Origin: DATMAM01 sp035559995
GTDB lineage: Bacteria; Desulfobacterota; Binatia; UBA9968
DNA length: 64,000 nucleotides
Direction of reading: 5' to 3'
Assembly (NCBI GenBank): GCA_035559995.1
Contig: DATMAM010000036.1
Span: 43,237 to 107,236 of the forward strand
Below the pieces are notes generated by a model. That model was not told the DNA's origin. It was given only the letters and a program-made list of their open reading frames with translations, and did no database searches. The position numbers and the translations under genes are program-made. This document shows positions 8,774 through 16,445 of the stretch, in pieces. The stretch's first letter is position 1; the number at the start of each line of letters is the position of its first letter.

Positions 8774-10528
8774 TTACGCGCTCGGCAAAAACCGGAGCAT
8801 CAGCTTGCGGCCCGCGAACGTGATCGCGGCCAGGACCACGACGAACAAGACTCCGAGCGCGGTGGCGGTGGTCAGCTCGCCGTGATCCCAGTACTCCCAC
8901 AGGCGCACCGCGATGACCTCGTTATAGCGGCCGGCCAAAATAAGCGGCGTCGAAAACGCGCGGATCGAGTGAATCGCCACCCAGATCCAGCCGCCGACGA
9001 GCGCGGGCATGACAAGCGGCGCCGTAACCCACAGGATCGCCCTGGCGCGGCTGAGGCCGCAGATGCGGGCGGCGTCTTCCAGCTCCTTGTGAATCTGGAT
9101 GATGGCGGCGTTGGTGACGCGCGTCGCGTAGGCGAGGTACTGAGTCATCAAGCCGAGAGCCACAATCCACAACGTGCCGTAGATCGGGATGTAGCTGAAA
9201 GGCGGTTGAAGGTACAAAAAGATGAGCGCCAGGCCGATCACGATGCCGGGGATCGCGTGCGGAATAAAAGCGATCGCGTCGAGGAGCCAGCGGCCGGCCG
9301 CGCGCGAGCGCACGATGATCCACGAGATGAAAAGGGCCAGCGCCATCGTAAGGGTCGCGGTCATGAGCATGAGCTTTGCGGTGTTGAACAGCGCGCGCAG
9401 CGCCGCCTCGTCGTCCAGCAGAGCGTAGTAGTTTTGCAAGCTGACGCGAGAAAGCGCCTCAAAAGACGGCGGAACGTAGCGCGGCAGGAGCGAGCTCCAG
9501 ATCAGAACGAGAAGCGGCGCGCCGACAGTCAGCAGGAAGTAGAGGCAAAAAGTCCCCAGCGCCGCGTAACGCCACTTGCCGAGAGCGATCTGGCGCGGCC
9601 GGTAGCCTTTGCCGGTGACCGTGGTGTAGCTCTCGGTGCGCCGCACGATCCGGTGATAGATGTAGACGAGCGCGACCGTGATGATCAAAAACAGCGAGGC
9701 GTACGCCGCGGAAAGGCCGTAGTCGATGGGTGCCGCCTGCCGCGCGGTAAAGAAAATCAAGGTGCTCAACACGAAGATCCGCGCCGGAAGTCCAATCACG
9801 GCCGGAATCTCGAACGAGTCGAGCGACGACATGAAAGAATAGATGCCGGCCAAAAGAATCGCCGGGGTGAGGACGGGAAGGGTCACGTGGCGGACGGTTT
9901 TCCAGCCGCTCATCCCGGCCACCCGCGCGGCTTCCTCCAGCGCCGGGTCCATCATGCGAAAAGCGGAAACGAGAATGAGAAAAAGGCTCGTGAGGCCGCG
10001 GATGCCTTCGAGAAAGATCATGCCGCCGAGCGAGAAGACGTTGATCGGCCCGCGCTCGAGCTGAACGCCGACGATTTCGAGGAGCGACCGCAGCCACACG
10101 TTGATGATGCCGGTGTTGGGGCTGAGCAGAAGCACCCACGCCATCGAGAACAAAACTCCCGGCATCGCCATCGGAATCAGGATCAAAGTCCACGCCAGAT
10201 TCTTGTACGGCAGGTCGGTCCGCTCGACCAGCCAGGCGAAGACGAGCGCCAGGGAGAGCGTGATCAGCGTATCGCCGGCCGCGAGAACGAAGGTGTTGAA
10301 GAGCATCTTGTAGGTGAGGGGAGTGGCGTAGACCGCCGCGTATTTCGCGAGCGTCCAGGGGCCGGACTCGCCGGGATAGGCGTCGCGAAAGCTGCTGAGG
10401 ATGAGCTGAGCGAGCGGAATCAGGACGGTCCAGAGGAGGATGGCGATAACAAAGACAAAAAAGAGCTGGCCTTTCAGCGCCAGCGCCGCGCGCCGGCGAT
10501 AGGGAAGCGCGAGCGTCCTTTGAGCCAT
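8774..10528 (-). CDS. Fused ABC transporter permease (two permease domains, FbpB/ThiP type)
   Basis: The product is 584 residues when started at the ATG at 10528-10526, just 17 bases after the binding-protein stop codon. The open frame upstream is only a shadow of that gene. Two binding-protein-dependent permease domains are fused in one chain, each with about six membrane segments and an EAA-type loop that contacts the ATPase: 'DPALEEAARVAGMSGWKTVR' in the first half and 'HKELEDAARICGLSRARAIL' in the second. This arrangement is typical of ferric iron and thiamine importers of the FbpB/ThiP type. It forms the channel of the importer together with the binding protein upstream and the ATPase at 6336. 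The Shine-Dalgarno site is weak, so translation is probably coupled to the upstream gene. Confidence 0.92.
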   Translation of the reverse strand: MAQRTLALPYRRRAALALKGQLFFVFVIAILLWTVLIPLAQLILSSFRDAYPGESGPWTLAKYAAVYATPLTYKMLFNTFVLAAGDTLITLSLALVFAWLVERTDLPYKNLAWTLILIPMAMPGVLFSMAWVLLLSPNTGIINVWLRSLLEIVGVQLERGPINVFSLGGMIFLEGIRGLTSLFLILVSAFRMMDPALEEAARVAGMSGWKTVRHVTLPVLTPAILLAGIYSFMSSLDSFEIPAVIGLPARIFVLSTLIFFTARQAAPIDYGLSAAYASLFLIITVALVYIYHRIVRRTESYTTVTGKGYRPRQIALGKWRYAALGTFCLYFLLTVGAPLLVLIWSSLLPRYVPPSFEALSRVSLQNYYALLDDEAALRALFNTAKLMLMTATLTMALALFISWIIVRSRAAGRWLLDAIAFIPHAIPGIVIGLALIFLYLQPPFSYIPIYGTLWIVALGLMTQYLAYATRVTNAAIIQIHKELEDAARICGLSRARAILWVTAPLVMPALVGGWIWVAIHSIRAFSTPLILAGRYNEVIAVRLWEYWDHGELTTATALGVLFVVVLAAITFAGRKLMLRFLPSA

Positions 10529-10545
10529 CTCGAGCGCGCAACAAT

Positions 10546-11565
10546 TTACTTCGCGACCGGAAAGCCCCAGGCCTCGATGATTTTTTTGGACAGGTCGCGC
10601 GACTTCAGATCCCACTCCTCGGTGAACTCGGATAGCTTCTTTCCCCGCGTGAGCTCGTGAGCCAGCGTGCCGGGCACCGAGCGGTGGCCGCGGCGCTCCG
10701 TTTTGTCGATCAGGAGCTGCGCCTCGTCGCTCGCCAAATAGGCCATGAGAAGCTTGGCGGTGTTCGGATATTTGGCGCCCTTGACCAGGGAAATGCCCCT
10801 TCCCTCGCTGGTGGGCACCGGCTCGGGCGTGACGAGCTTGACCGGCGCGCCCTTGCTGTGGACGCGGTACCAGCGCACGTGATCGCCGCCGCAGTAAAGC
10901 GGCACCTCGCCGGCGGCGACCTTTTCCATCGCGCCGGTCTGGTCGCGGTCCCAGACCGGCTGGTTGGCGGCCATCTTGCGGGCGAAATCGATCACCTTCT
11001 CCTCTCCCCAGGCGGGCATCAGATGCATCATGAAGATCGGACGCGCATAGACCGTGAATTTTCCTTTCCAGCGCGGGTCGATGCAGTCTTCCCACCTGGA
11101 GGGCGCCTTGTCGGGCGGCACGAGCTTGGTGTTGTAGGCGAGTCCCGCGACGCTGCCGCCGGCCCAGGTCGTCTCGAAGCCGTTTTTCTGGATGCGGTCC
11201 GGAGAAACGCCCAGCGCCTTCCAGTCGATCGGGCCCGCGATGAACGGTTTGTGACGCTCCCAAAGCTCGCTGCGCACGAGGAGAACGTCCATGTCGACCC
11301 GTCCCACGCGCAACTCGGCGAGAACCCGCTCGGACTCATCGAGGCCGGTAAAACGGTGGTGTTCCACCTTGTTGACGAACGGGTACTTTTTGCGAAAGGC
11401 TTCGGTCACGGCCGCAACCGTCTCCTTCTGCATCGACGAATAGACGCGCACCTGGCCTTCCTTCTTTGCCCCTTCGATGACCTGCTGCAGGGTCTGCCCG
11501 TAGGAAGCGCTTGCGGCGCAAATCGAAAGGGCGACGCTTAAGATGAGGCAACATTTTCGTCGCAT
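10546..11565 (-). CDS. ABC-type solute-binding protein of the importer unit
   Basis: The product is 339 residues with a clear signal peptide (MRRKCCLILSVALSICAASA, cleavage near SYGQ) and GGAGG eight bases before the ATG. The mature start 'LQQVIEGAKKEGQVRVYSSM' and 'EAFRKKYPFV' are shared with the binding proteins at 221 and 26017, all of the Fe(III)/family 1 type. It binds the ligand in the periplasm and delivers it to the fused permease directly downstream. FbpA-type ferric binding needs paired Tyr residues late in the chain; I cannot assign them with confidence, so an organic ligand is equally possible and is favoured by the hydrolase genes on either side. Confidence 0.9.
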   Translation of the reverse strand: MRRKCCLILSVALSICAASASYGQTLQQVIEGAKKEGQVRVYSSMQKETVAAVTEAFRKKYPFVNKVEHHRFTGLDESERVLAELRVGRVDMDVLLVRSELWERHKPFIAGPIDWKALGVSPDRIQKNGFETTWAGGSVAGLAYNTKLVPPDKAPSRWEDCIDPRWKGKFTVYARPIFMMHLMPAWGEEKVIDFARKMAANQPVWDRDQTGAMEKVAAGEVPLYCGGDHVRWYRVHSKGAPVKLVTPEPVPTSEGRGISLVKGAKYPNTAKLLMAYLASDEAQLLIDKTERRGHRSVPGTLAHELTRGKKLSEFTEEWDLKSRDLSKKIIEAWGFPVAK

Positions 11566-11602
11566 GGTCGGAACCTCCTCCTCAGTGATTCCTTTTGCCG
11601 CT

Positions 11603-12727
11603 CTACATGCCGCGCGCCTGAAGCCACTCTTTGATCGTCGCGCAGGTCCTGAGCAAGAGATCGTTTTGCCCCCGATAGTAGTGGGTCGCCCCCTTGGCCC
11701 AGTAAAGGGTCTTATCGCGCGTCCCCGCCGCGTCGTAAATTTTTCGCGCGTGGCTCATCGGCGAGCGATCGGCGGTGCCGTGCGTCACCAGGAGCGGGAC
11801 ATCGATGCGCGCGATATGTTTGAGCGTGTCCGCGTTTGCGGTCGAGTAGCTCCATTGGGAAAGCCACGAGCGCAGCGTCGTGAAACGCCCCTGCGCTTTG
11901 GGCGCGTAATTGAGCGCGAAAGTATCATCGCCGCGGTTGTTGCCGAGCGTGCGCTCGTTGGGCTCGATCGTAGGATCGAGATAAAGAGGGTCCGCCTCCG
12001 TGCGCCACACTATGAAAGGCAGGTCGCGCATCACGGGATGGTTGATCTTTTTGATGCCGTCGAGCTTGGCTTGCGCCCAGCTCGTGATGCGCTCCATTCT
12101 CGCGAGCTGCGCCGCCCGGTAGCGCGTCAAGAATTCTTGCGTGTAGGGCGGCCCGTTCTTTGGATTGTACATGTCGAGATCGGCATCCGTGGCGAACGGA
12201 TCGGTCTCGTCGACGGCCGCGGGGTCGATGCGCGCCGCGAGCGAGCGATGGCGTCCGAGATGCGCTCCCGAGGTGACGATCGCATCGGCTTTGGGCAGCT
12301 CGGCCTTCGTGAGGTCGGGCGGATCGCCCGCCGGCGTCGCGGTCACGTCCGGGCTTTCCGCCTGGCTCTGGTAGAACGCCATGAGCGGCCCGCCGCCGCT
12401 GTGGCCGAAAAGCGCGACCTTCTTGCAGCCCCACTCGCGGAGAAATTTGACGCCCGCGGCGATATCGAGCATGACCTCCTCCATGATCAGAGTGCTGTCA
12501 TCGCCGGCAAAGCGCGAGCGCAGGCGAAGCGCCGCGAGCCCCACCTCTCCCAGCCCGTCCAGGCTAAAGTGCCTAAACCCGTGGCTTCCCGGGTGCATGG
12601 AAAGAACGCCGGTCGTCGGCTGCGCGCGGGCGCGCCAGACGAGCGTTCCGTACACCCGCGCGCCGTCTTCAGTCTTGAGCTCGACGAGATCGCTTTCCAA
12701 TTCCGTGCCGAAAACATTCCGATACAT
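11603..12727 (-). CDS. Alpha/beta hydrolase, paralogue 1 of a tandem pair
   Basis: The product is 374 residues, starting at the ATG at 12727-12725, one base after the stop of its paralogue, so the two are translationally coupled. There is no signal peptide, implying action in the cytoplasm. The nucleophile elbow is FGHSGGGPLMAF with Ser at about 110, and a late His lies in 'AKGATHYYRG'. The chain starts with 'LVELKTEDGARVYGTLVW', a short beta-strand lead-in seen in serine hydrolases acting on esters or amides. It has the same length as the next gene and shares with it a 44-residue identical stretch around the active site. It precedes the ABC importer genes on the same strand, 37 bases from the binding protein, and probably acts on the imported compound or a derivative. 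The specific substrate is unknown. Confidence 0.82.
   Translation of the reverse strand: MYRNVFGTELESDLVELKTEDGARVYGTLVWRARAQPTTGVLSMHPGSHGFRHFSLDGLGEVGLAALRLRSRFAGDDSTLIMEEVMLDIAAGVKFLREWGCKKVALFGHSGGGPLMAFYQSQAESPDVTATPAGDPPDLTKAELPKADAIVTSGAHLGRHRSLAARIDPAAVDETDPFATDADLDMYNPKNGPPYTQEFLTRYRAAQLARMERITSWAQAKLDGIKKINHPVMRDLPFIVWRTEADPLYLDPTIEPNERTLGNNRGDDTFALNYAPKAQGRFTTLRSWLSQWSYSTANADTLKHIARIDVPLLVTHGTADRSPMSHARKIYDAAGTRDKTLYWAKGATHYYRGQNDLLLRTCATIKEWLQARGM
12294..12409 (-). repeat. Near-identical 116-bp tract shared by the two hydrolase genes (copy 1)
   Basis: Copy 1 matches 13435-13550 (1,141 bases away) with a single mismatch, synonymous sites included, while the flanking parts of the two genes differ substantially. 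The tract encodes the active-site Ser region and the following loop. Confidence 0.85.
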
Positions 12728-12728
12728 G

Positions 12729-13853
12729 TTAAAACCCCCGCGCCCGCAGCCACTCGGCCGTGATCGCCATCGATTGCCTGAGATGCTCGGGAGCGTCGAA
12801 CCAGTGGGTCGCCCCGGCGACGTACTCGAGCCGCTTGTCCGTTGTGGCGGCCGCGGCAAAAATTTCCTCGGCGACATCCCCGCCGTAATCCGCGGTGCCG
12901 CCGATGACGAGCAACGGGACCCGGGTGCGCGCGATGTGGCGCGTGGTCTCGGCGTTGGCCGTGGCGTAGTAAAGATGCGAAAGCCAGGACCTTAACGTGA
13001 CGAACGGGCCCTCGCGCCCTTTGTGCGCGGTGTAGTTCAGGATGTACGGATCGCCCCATAGGGTCCCGCGCCGCATGCCGGACTTGAAATTCGTGCGGTC
13101 GAGAAAGCGCGGGTTGGCCATCGTGCGGTAGATCGTAAACGGTAGATCGCGCAATCCCGGATGGTTTTTCCGTTTGATATTTTCCAGCTGCGCTCTCACC
13201 CAGGCGGCGATGCGATCGCAGCGCGCCCTTTGCGCCGCGCGATAGCGCCGCAGGAACTCCGGCGAGTAGACGGCGCCGCCGTCCGCGGGTTGGTAATTCG
13301 CGGGATCGTACATGTCTAGCGAAGGATCGACCGAGAGCGGGTCCGATTCGTCGGTGACCGACGGATCGACGCGATTCGTGAACTCGATATGCCTTCCGAG
13401 ATGCGTGTTCGTGATGACGATCGCGTCCGCTTTCGGCAGCTCGGCCTTCGTGAGATCGGGCGGATCGCCCGCCGGCGTCGCGGTCACGTCCGGGCTTTCC
13501 GCCTGGCTCTGGTAGAACGCCATGAGCGGCCCGCCGCCGCTGTGGCCGAACAGGGCGATTTTCTCGCAGCCGCGTTCGCGCAGAAACCTCACCCCGCCCG
13601 CGATATCGAGCAGGATCTCTTCGACGATCATGTTGACGTTGTTGCCCGCGAAACGCGACTTGAGGCGCATGCTCATGAACCCGGCGCGCGCCAGCGGCTC
13701 CAACTCGAAATGGCCGAGCCGCGAGCTGTCGGGATGCATGCTCAACGTCGCGCCCTTCGGCCGCGCGCCGCGCGGCCACACGACGATGCCGTCGAGCGTC
13801 TGTCCGTCTTGCGTCTTGACCGCGACAATCTCGTGCGCGAGCGCTTCCGCCAT
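12729..13853 (-). CDS. Alpha/beta hydrolase, paralogue 2 of a tandem pair
   Basis: The product is 374 residues from the ATG at 13853-13851, which has GGAGG seven bases upstream; an open extension of 21 codons upstream has no support. It is the first gene of the unit that continues through its paralogue and the ABC importer. The elbow FGHSGGGPLMAF places the Ser at about residue 105, and a late His lies in 'VAGATHWFDA'. Overall it resembles its neighbour at moderate identity, but residues from the elbow through GDPPDLTKAELPKADAI are identical in both. Like its paralogue it has no export signal. The pair may have split specificities toward related esters or amides, which is inference from duplication. 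Confidence 0.82.
   Translation of the reverse strand: MAEALAHEIVAVKTQDGQTLDGIVVWPRGARPKGATLSMHPDSSRLGHFELEPLARAGFMSMRLKSRFAGNNVNMIVEEILLDIAGGVRFLRERGCEKIALFGHSGGGPLMAFYQSQAESPDVTATPAGDPPDLTKAELPKADAIVITNTHLGRHIEFTNRVDPSVTDESDPLSVDPSLDMYDPANYQPADGGAVYSPEFLRRYRAAQRARCDRIAAWVRAQLENIKRKNHPGLRDLPFTIYRTMANPRFLDRTNFKSGMRRGTLWGDPYILNYTAHKGREGPFVTLRSWLSHLYYATANAETTRHIARTRVPLLVIGGTADYGGDVAEEIFAAAATTDKRLEYVAGATHWFDAPEHLRQSMAITAEWLRARGF
13435..13550 (-). repeat. Near-identical 116-bp tract shared by the two hydrolase genes (copy 2)
   Basis: This is the partner of 12294-12409. The sharp boundaries of identity suggest gene conversion between the tandem paralogues. Confidence 0.85.
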
Positions 13854-14032
13854 AAAGTCCTCCGCCGAATCGAGAGCGATCTTATCCAGGCGAAAAACGG
13901 CTGTCAAAGGCCCCAAAAATTGGCAGAAAAAAGCAGAACGCGAAGCACGGTGGACGGTTCTGGAGCGCGCGGCGGAGATTTACTTTACCGGTTCGGCGCA
14001 AAGTTATAGTATGCGTGTCGAAGGAACCGCCT

Positions 14033-14473
14033 ATGAACAACGAGGACAAAACGATCTTGCTGGTGGAAGATAATCCGGACGATGTCGACCTGACCTTGCG
14101 CGCGCTCAAGCGCAACCACATCGCCAACGAGGTGGTCGTGGCGCGCGACGGGCTGGAAGCCCTGGACTACCTTTTCGGCACGGGAAGCTACGCCGGGCGC
14201 GATCTCAGTCGAAAGCCGACGGTCGTGCTGCTGGATCTCAAGCTTCCGAAGATCGACGGGCTGGAGGTCCTGCGCCGCCTGCGCGGCGATGAGCGCACCA
14301 AACTCCTGCCGGTCGTGATTCTCACGACCTCGCGCGAACAACAAGACCTCCTCAACGGCTACAGCTCCGGCGCCAACAGTTACATCGTAAAGCCGGTCGA
14401 CTTCGAGAAATTCGTCAATGCCGTCGGACAGCTGGGGCTCTACTGGATGCTGCTGAACGAGCCGCCGCCGTAG
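14033..14473 (+). CDS. Single-domain response regulator, Rcp1-like
   Basis: The product is 146 residues from the ATG at 14033, which has AAGGA seven bases upstream; a GTG six codons earlier is in frame but has no such site. It is a receiver domain only, with acidic pocket Glu12/Asp13, phospho-acceptor Asp68 in VVLLDLKLPKIDG, switch Thr in VILTTS, and Lys120 in YIVKPVDFEKF. The 'LLVEDNPDDVDLTLRALKR' start and the VKPVDFEKF ending are typical of the Rcp1 group, which pairs with phytochrome-like or other hybrid histidine kinases. No output domain and no kinase gene are present nearby, so it acts as a phosphorelay or protein-interaction partner. A TATAGT lies 27 bases upstream. It is divergent from the hydrolase unit. 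Confidence 0.9.
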   Translation: MNNEDKTILLVEDNPDDVDLTLRALKRNHIANEVVVARDGLEALDYLFGTGSYAGRDLSRKPTVVLLDLKLPKIDGLEVLRRLRGDERTKLLPVVILTTSREQQDLLNGYSSGANSYIVKPVDFEKFVNAVGQLGLYWMLLNEPPP

Positions 14474-14911
14474 AGAAGTTCCGCGCCTCTGCTTTCCCTT
14501 CAAAGCGCCCCGCAGCCGCCGTAAAGCTCATCGCCGCCGCCGGGCCTCCGCCGCCCGCGCCGGGCGATCTCGTCCCAAGCAAGTTTTGTTAGAAGGGTGG
14601 AGGGGCCATGCGCCCATACCCATCGTATCGGTCCTCGCGGTCGGTATCGCTACCGATCCCGGTGGCTAGCTGCTGCGCGCGAAGCCCAACTCCTTGAGTC
14701 GCCGAGTAGCGGCCGTGCGGGTCGGATATGGCTCGCTACGGCCTGCGGGCCTACTCGGGAGATCGGCCGCGCCGGTCGGGAAAGCGGGACTTGGATCCCA
14801 AACGTCGTGATTTGCAACCGTATTTTCTAGAGGAAAAGGAGCCTGCGGGTGAGATAGACATTTTGCAGGGGTTGGGCTAAAGGGAGTGGCGAATTCGCTT
14901 GCGGAGGGCCC
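14474..14911. other. Intergenic region with a possible structured RNA leader
   Basis: No convincing gene is present in these 438 bases before the aldehyde dehydrogenase. At about 14701-14758 CCGAGTAG/CTACTCGG and GGCCGT/ACGGCC form a nested stem-loop. It is too far from the start codon to be a simple terminator, and I do not recognise it as a known riboswitch. Confidence 0.4.
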
Positions 14912-16381
14912 ATGAATACCGGCTCGTACATAAACGGCAAGTGGTATCATCCCCAATCGGATCGCCTGGTGCGGAATCTCAATCCCGCCGATCCAGACGA
15001 CGTCATCGCTGAATTTCCGTCGGCGACGCCCGAGGATGTGCGCGCGGCAATCGCGGCGGCGCGCGCGGCTTTCGCCGAGTGGAAAAGATGGCCGGCGCCG
15101 GAGCGCGGCCGCGTGCTCTGGCGCGCGGCGGATATCGCGCGCCGGAGAATCGACGAGATTGCGCTGACGCTCACGCGCGAGGAAGGAAAGGTTCTCAAAG
15201 AGGCGAAGGGCGAGGTGCTCAAAGGCATCTCGCTTCTCGAGTTTTATGCCGGCGAGGGCTTTCGCATGCACGGCAAGACGCTGCCGTCGGAAGCGCGCGA
15301 TACCTTCGCGTACACGATCCGCCGGCCGCTCGGCGTGGTCGGACTCATCGCGCCGTGGAATTTTCCCTGGGCGATTCCGGTTTGGAAGTCCGCGCCGGCC
15401 CTGGTCGCCGGCAACGCGGTCGTGTTCAAGCCCGCCGAGCTGACGCCGGCGACCGCATCGCTTTTGGCCGATATCTATCAAGAGGCCGGATTGCCGCCGG
15501 GAGTCTTCAATATGCTGGTCGGCCCCGGTTCCACAGTCGGCGAGGCGATCGTGAGCGCGCCCGAGGTGCGCGCCGTGTCGTTCACCGGCTCCAACGAGAT
15601 CGGCGGCGCGCTGTACGTCAAAGCGGCCGCCCGCGGCGCGAAGGTTACTTGCGAAATGGGCGGAAAGAACGCCGTGATCGTCATGCCCGACGCCGATCTG
15701 GACAAAGCGGCGGTCGCGATCCACGGCGGCGCGTTCGGATCGACCGGGCAGCGCTGCACCGCGACCTCCCGCGTCATCGCGCTGCCTTCGATCAAGGAAG
15801 CGCTGCTCGAGCGCATCGTCGAACGCGCCAGGGCGATCAAGGTCGGCCCCGGCCTGGACGAAGGCGTCGACATGGGGCCCGCGGTGGACGAAAAGCAGTG
15901 GCGCACCGACATGGATTACATCCAGCTCGGGCGGCAGGAGGGCGCGCGGCTCGTTTTGGGCGGAGCAAGGCCGAAGCATCTGGACAAGGGCTATTTCGTC
16001 GAGCCGACCATTTTTGATCGCGTCACTCCTGAGATGCGCATTTTCCGCGAGGAAATTTTCGGCCCGGTTCTTTCCGTGACGACCGCAAACAGTCTCGAAG
16101 AGGCGCTCGGGTTCGCCAACTCGGTCCAGTACGGGCTGACGACCTCGATCTTTACGCAAAACGTCGACTCGATCATGCGCTTCATCGAGGAGGTCGAAGT
16201 GGGGATGGTGCATGTCAACGAGCCCACGATCGGCGGCGAAGCGCAGCTTCCTTTCGGCGGGACAAAATCGACCGGCGTCGGCGAGCGCGAAATGGCCGAG
16301 GAGGGGTTGAATTTTTTCACCGAGCTGAAGACGGTTTTCTTGAATTACTCGGGAAGCGCGGAGCGATTGCTGACACGGTGA
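14912..16381 (+). CDS. NAD(P)-dependent aldehyde dehydrogenase
   Basis: The product is 489 residues, the usual length. The family oxidises aldehydes to acids in the cytoplasm. The catalytic Cys is at about residue 282 in GQRCTATSR and the general base Glu at about 248 in CEMGGKNAV. The coenzyme-binding segment has 'PWNFPWAIPVWKSAPALVAG' and 'GNAVVFKPAELTP', and FTGSNEIGG follows. The sequence resembles semialdehyde dehydrogenases such as alpha-ketoglutaric semialdehyde dehydrogenase, but the family is broad and the substrate cannot be read from it. GGAGG stands 5 bases before the ATG. It is a lone gene convergent with addA. Confidence 0.93.
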   Translation: MNTGSYINGKWYHPQSDRLVRNLNPADPDDVIAEFPSATPEDVRAAIAAARAAFAEWKRWPAPERGRVLWRAADIARRRIDEIALTLTREEGKVLKEAKGEVLKGISLLEFYAGEGFRMHGKTLPSEARDTFAYTIRRPLGVVGLIAPWNFPWAIPVWKSAPALVAGNAVVFKPAELTPATASLLADIYQEAGLPPGVFNMLVGPGSTVGEAIVSAPEVRAVSFTGSNEIGGALYVKAAARGAKVTCEMGGKNAVIVMPDADLDKAAVAIHGGAFGSTGQRCTATSRVIALPSIKEALLERIVERARAIKVGPGLDEGVDMGPAVDEKQWRTDMDYIQLGRQEGARLVLGGARPKHLDKGYFVEPTIFDRVTPEMRIFREEIFGPVLSVTTANSLEEALGFANSVQYGLTTSIFTQNVDSIMRFIEEVEVGMVHVNEPTIGGEAQLPFGGTKSTGVGEREMAEEGLNFFTELKTVFLNYSGSAERLLTR

Positions 16382-16445
16382 GAAAAGCGTTGATCGGGGA
16401 TGGAAGATAAAAGGCGCGTCTCGAGGAGGTCCGGCCAAAAGGCTG

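Noticed and set aside
8882..10660. Long plus-strand open frame (592 codons) opposite the permease gene
   Set aside because: Composition is extremely charged and Arg-rich, mirroring the hydrophobic permease on the other strand.
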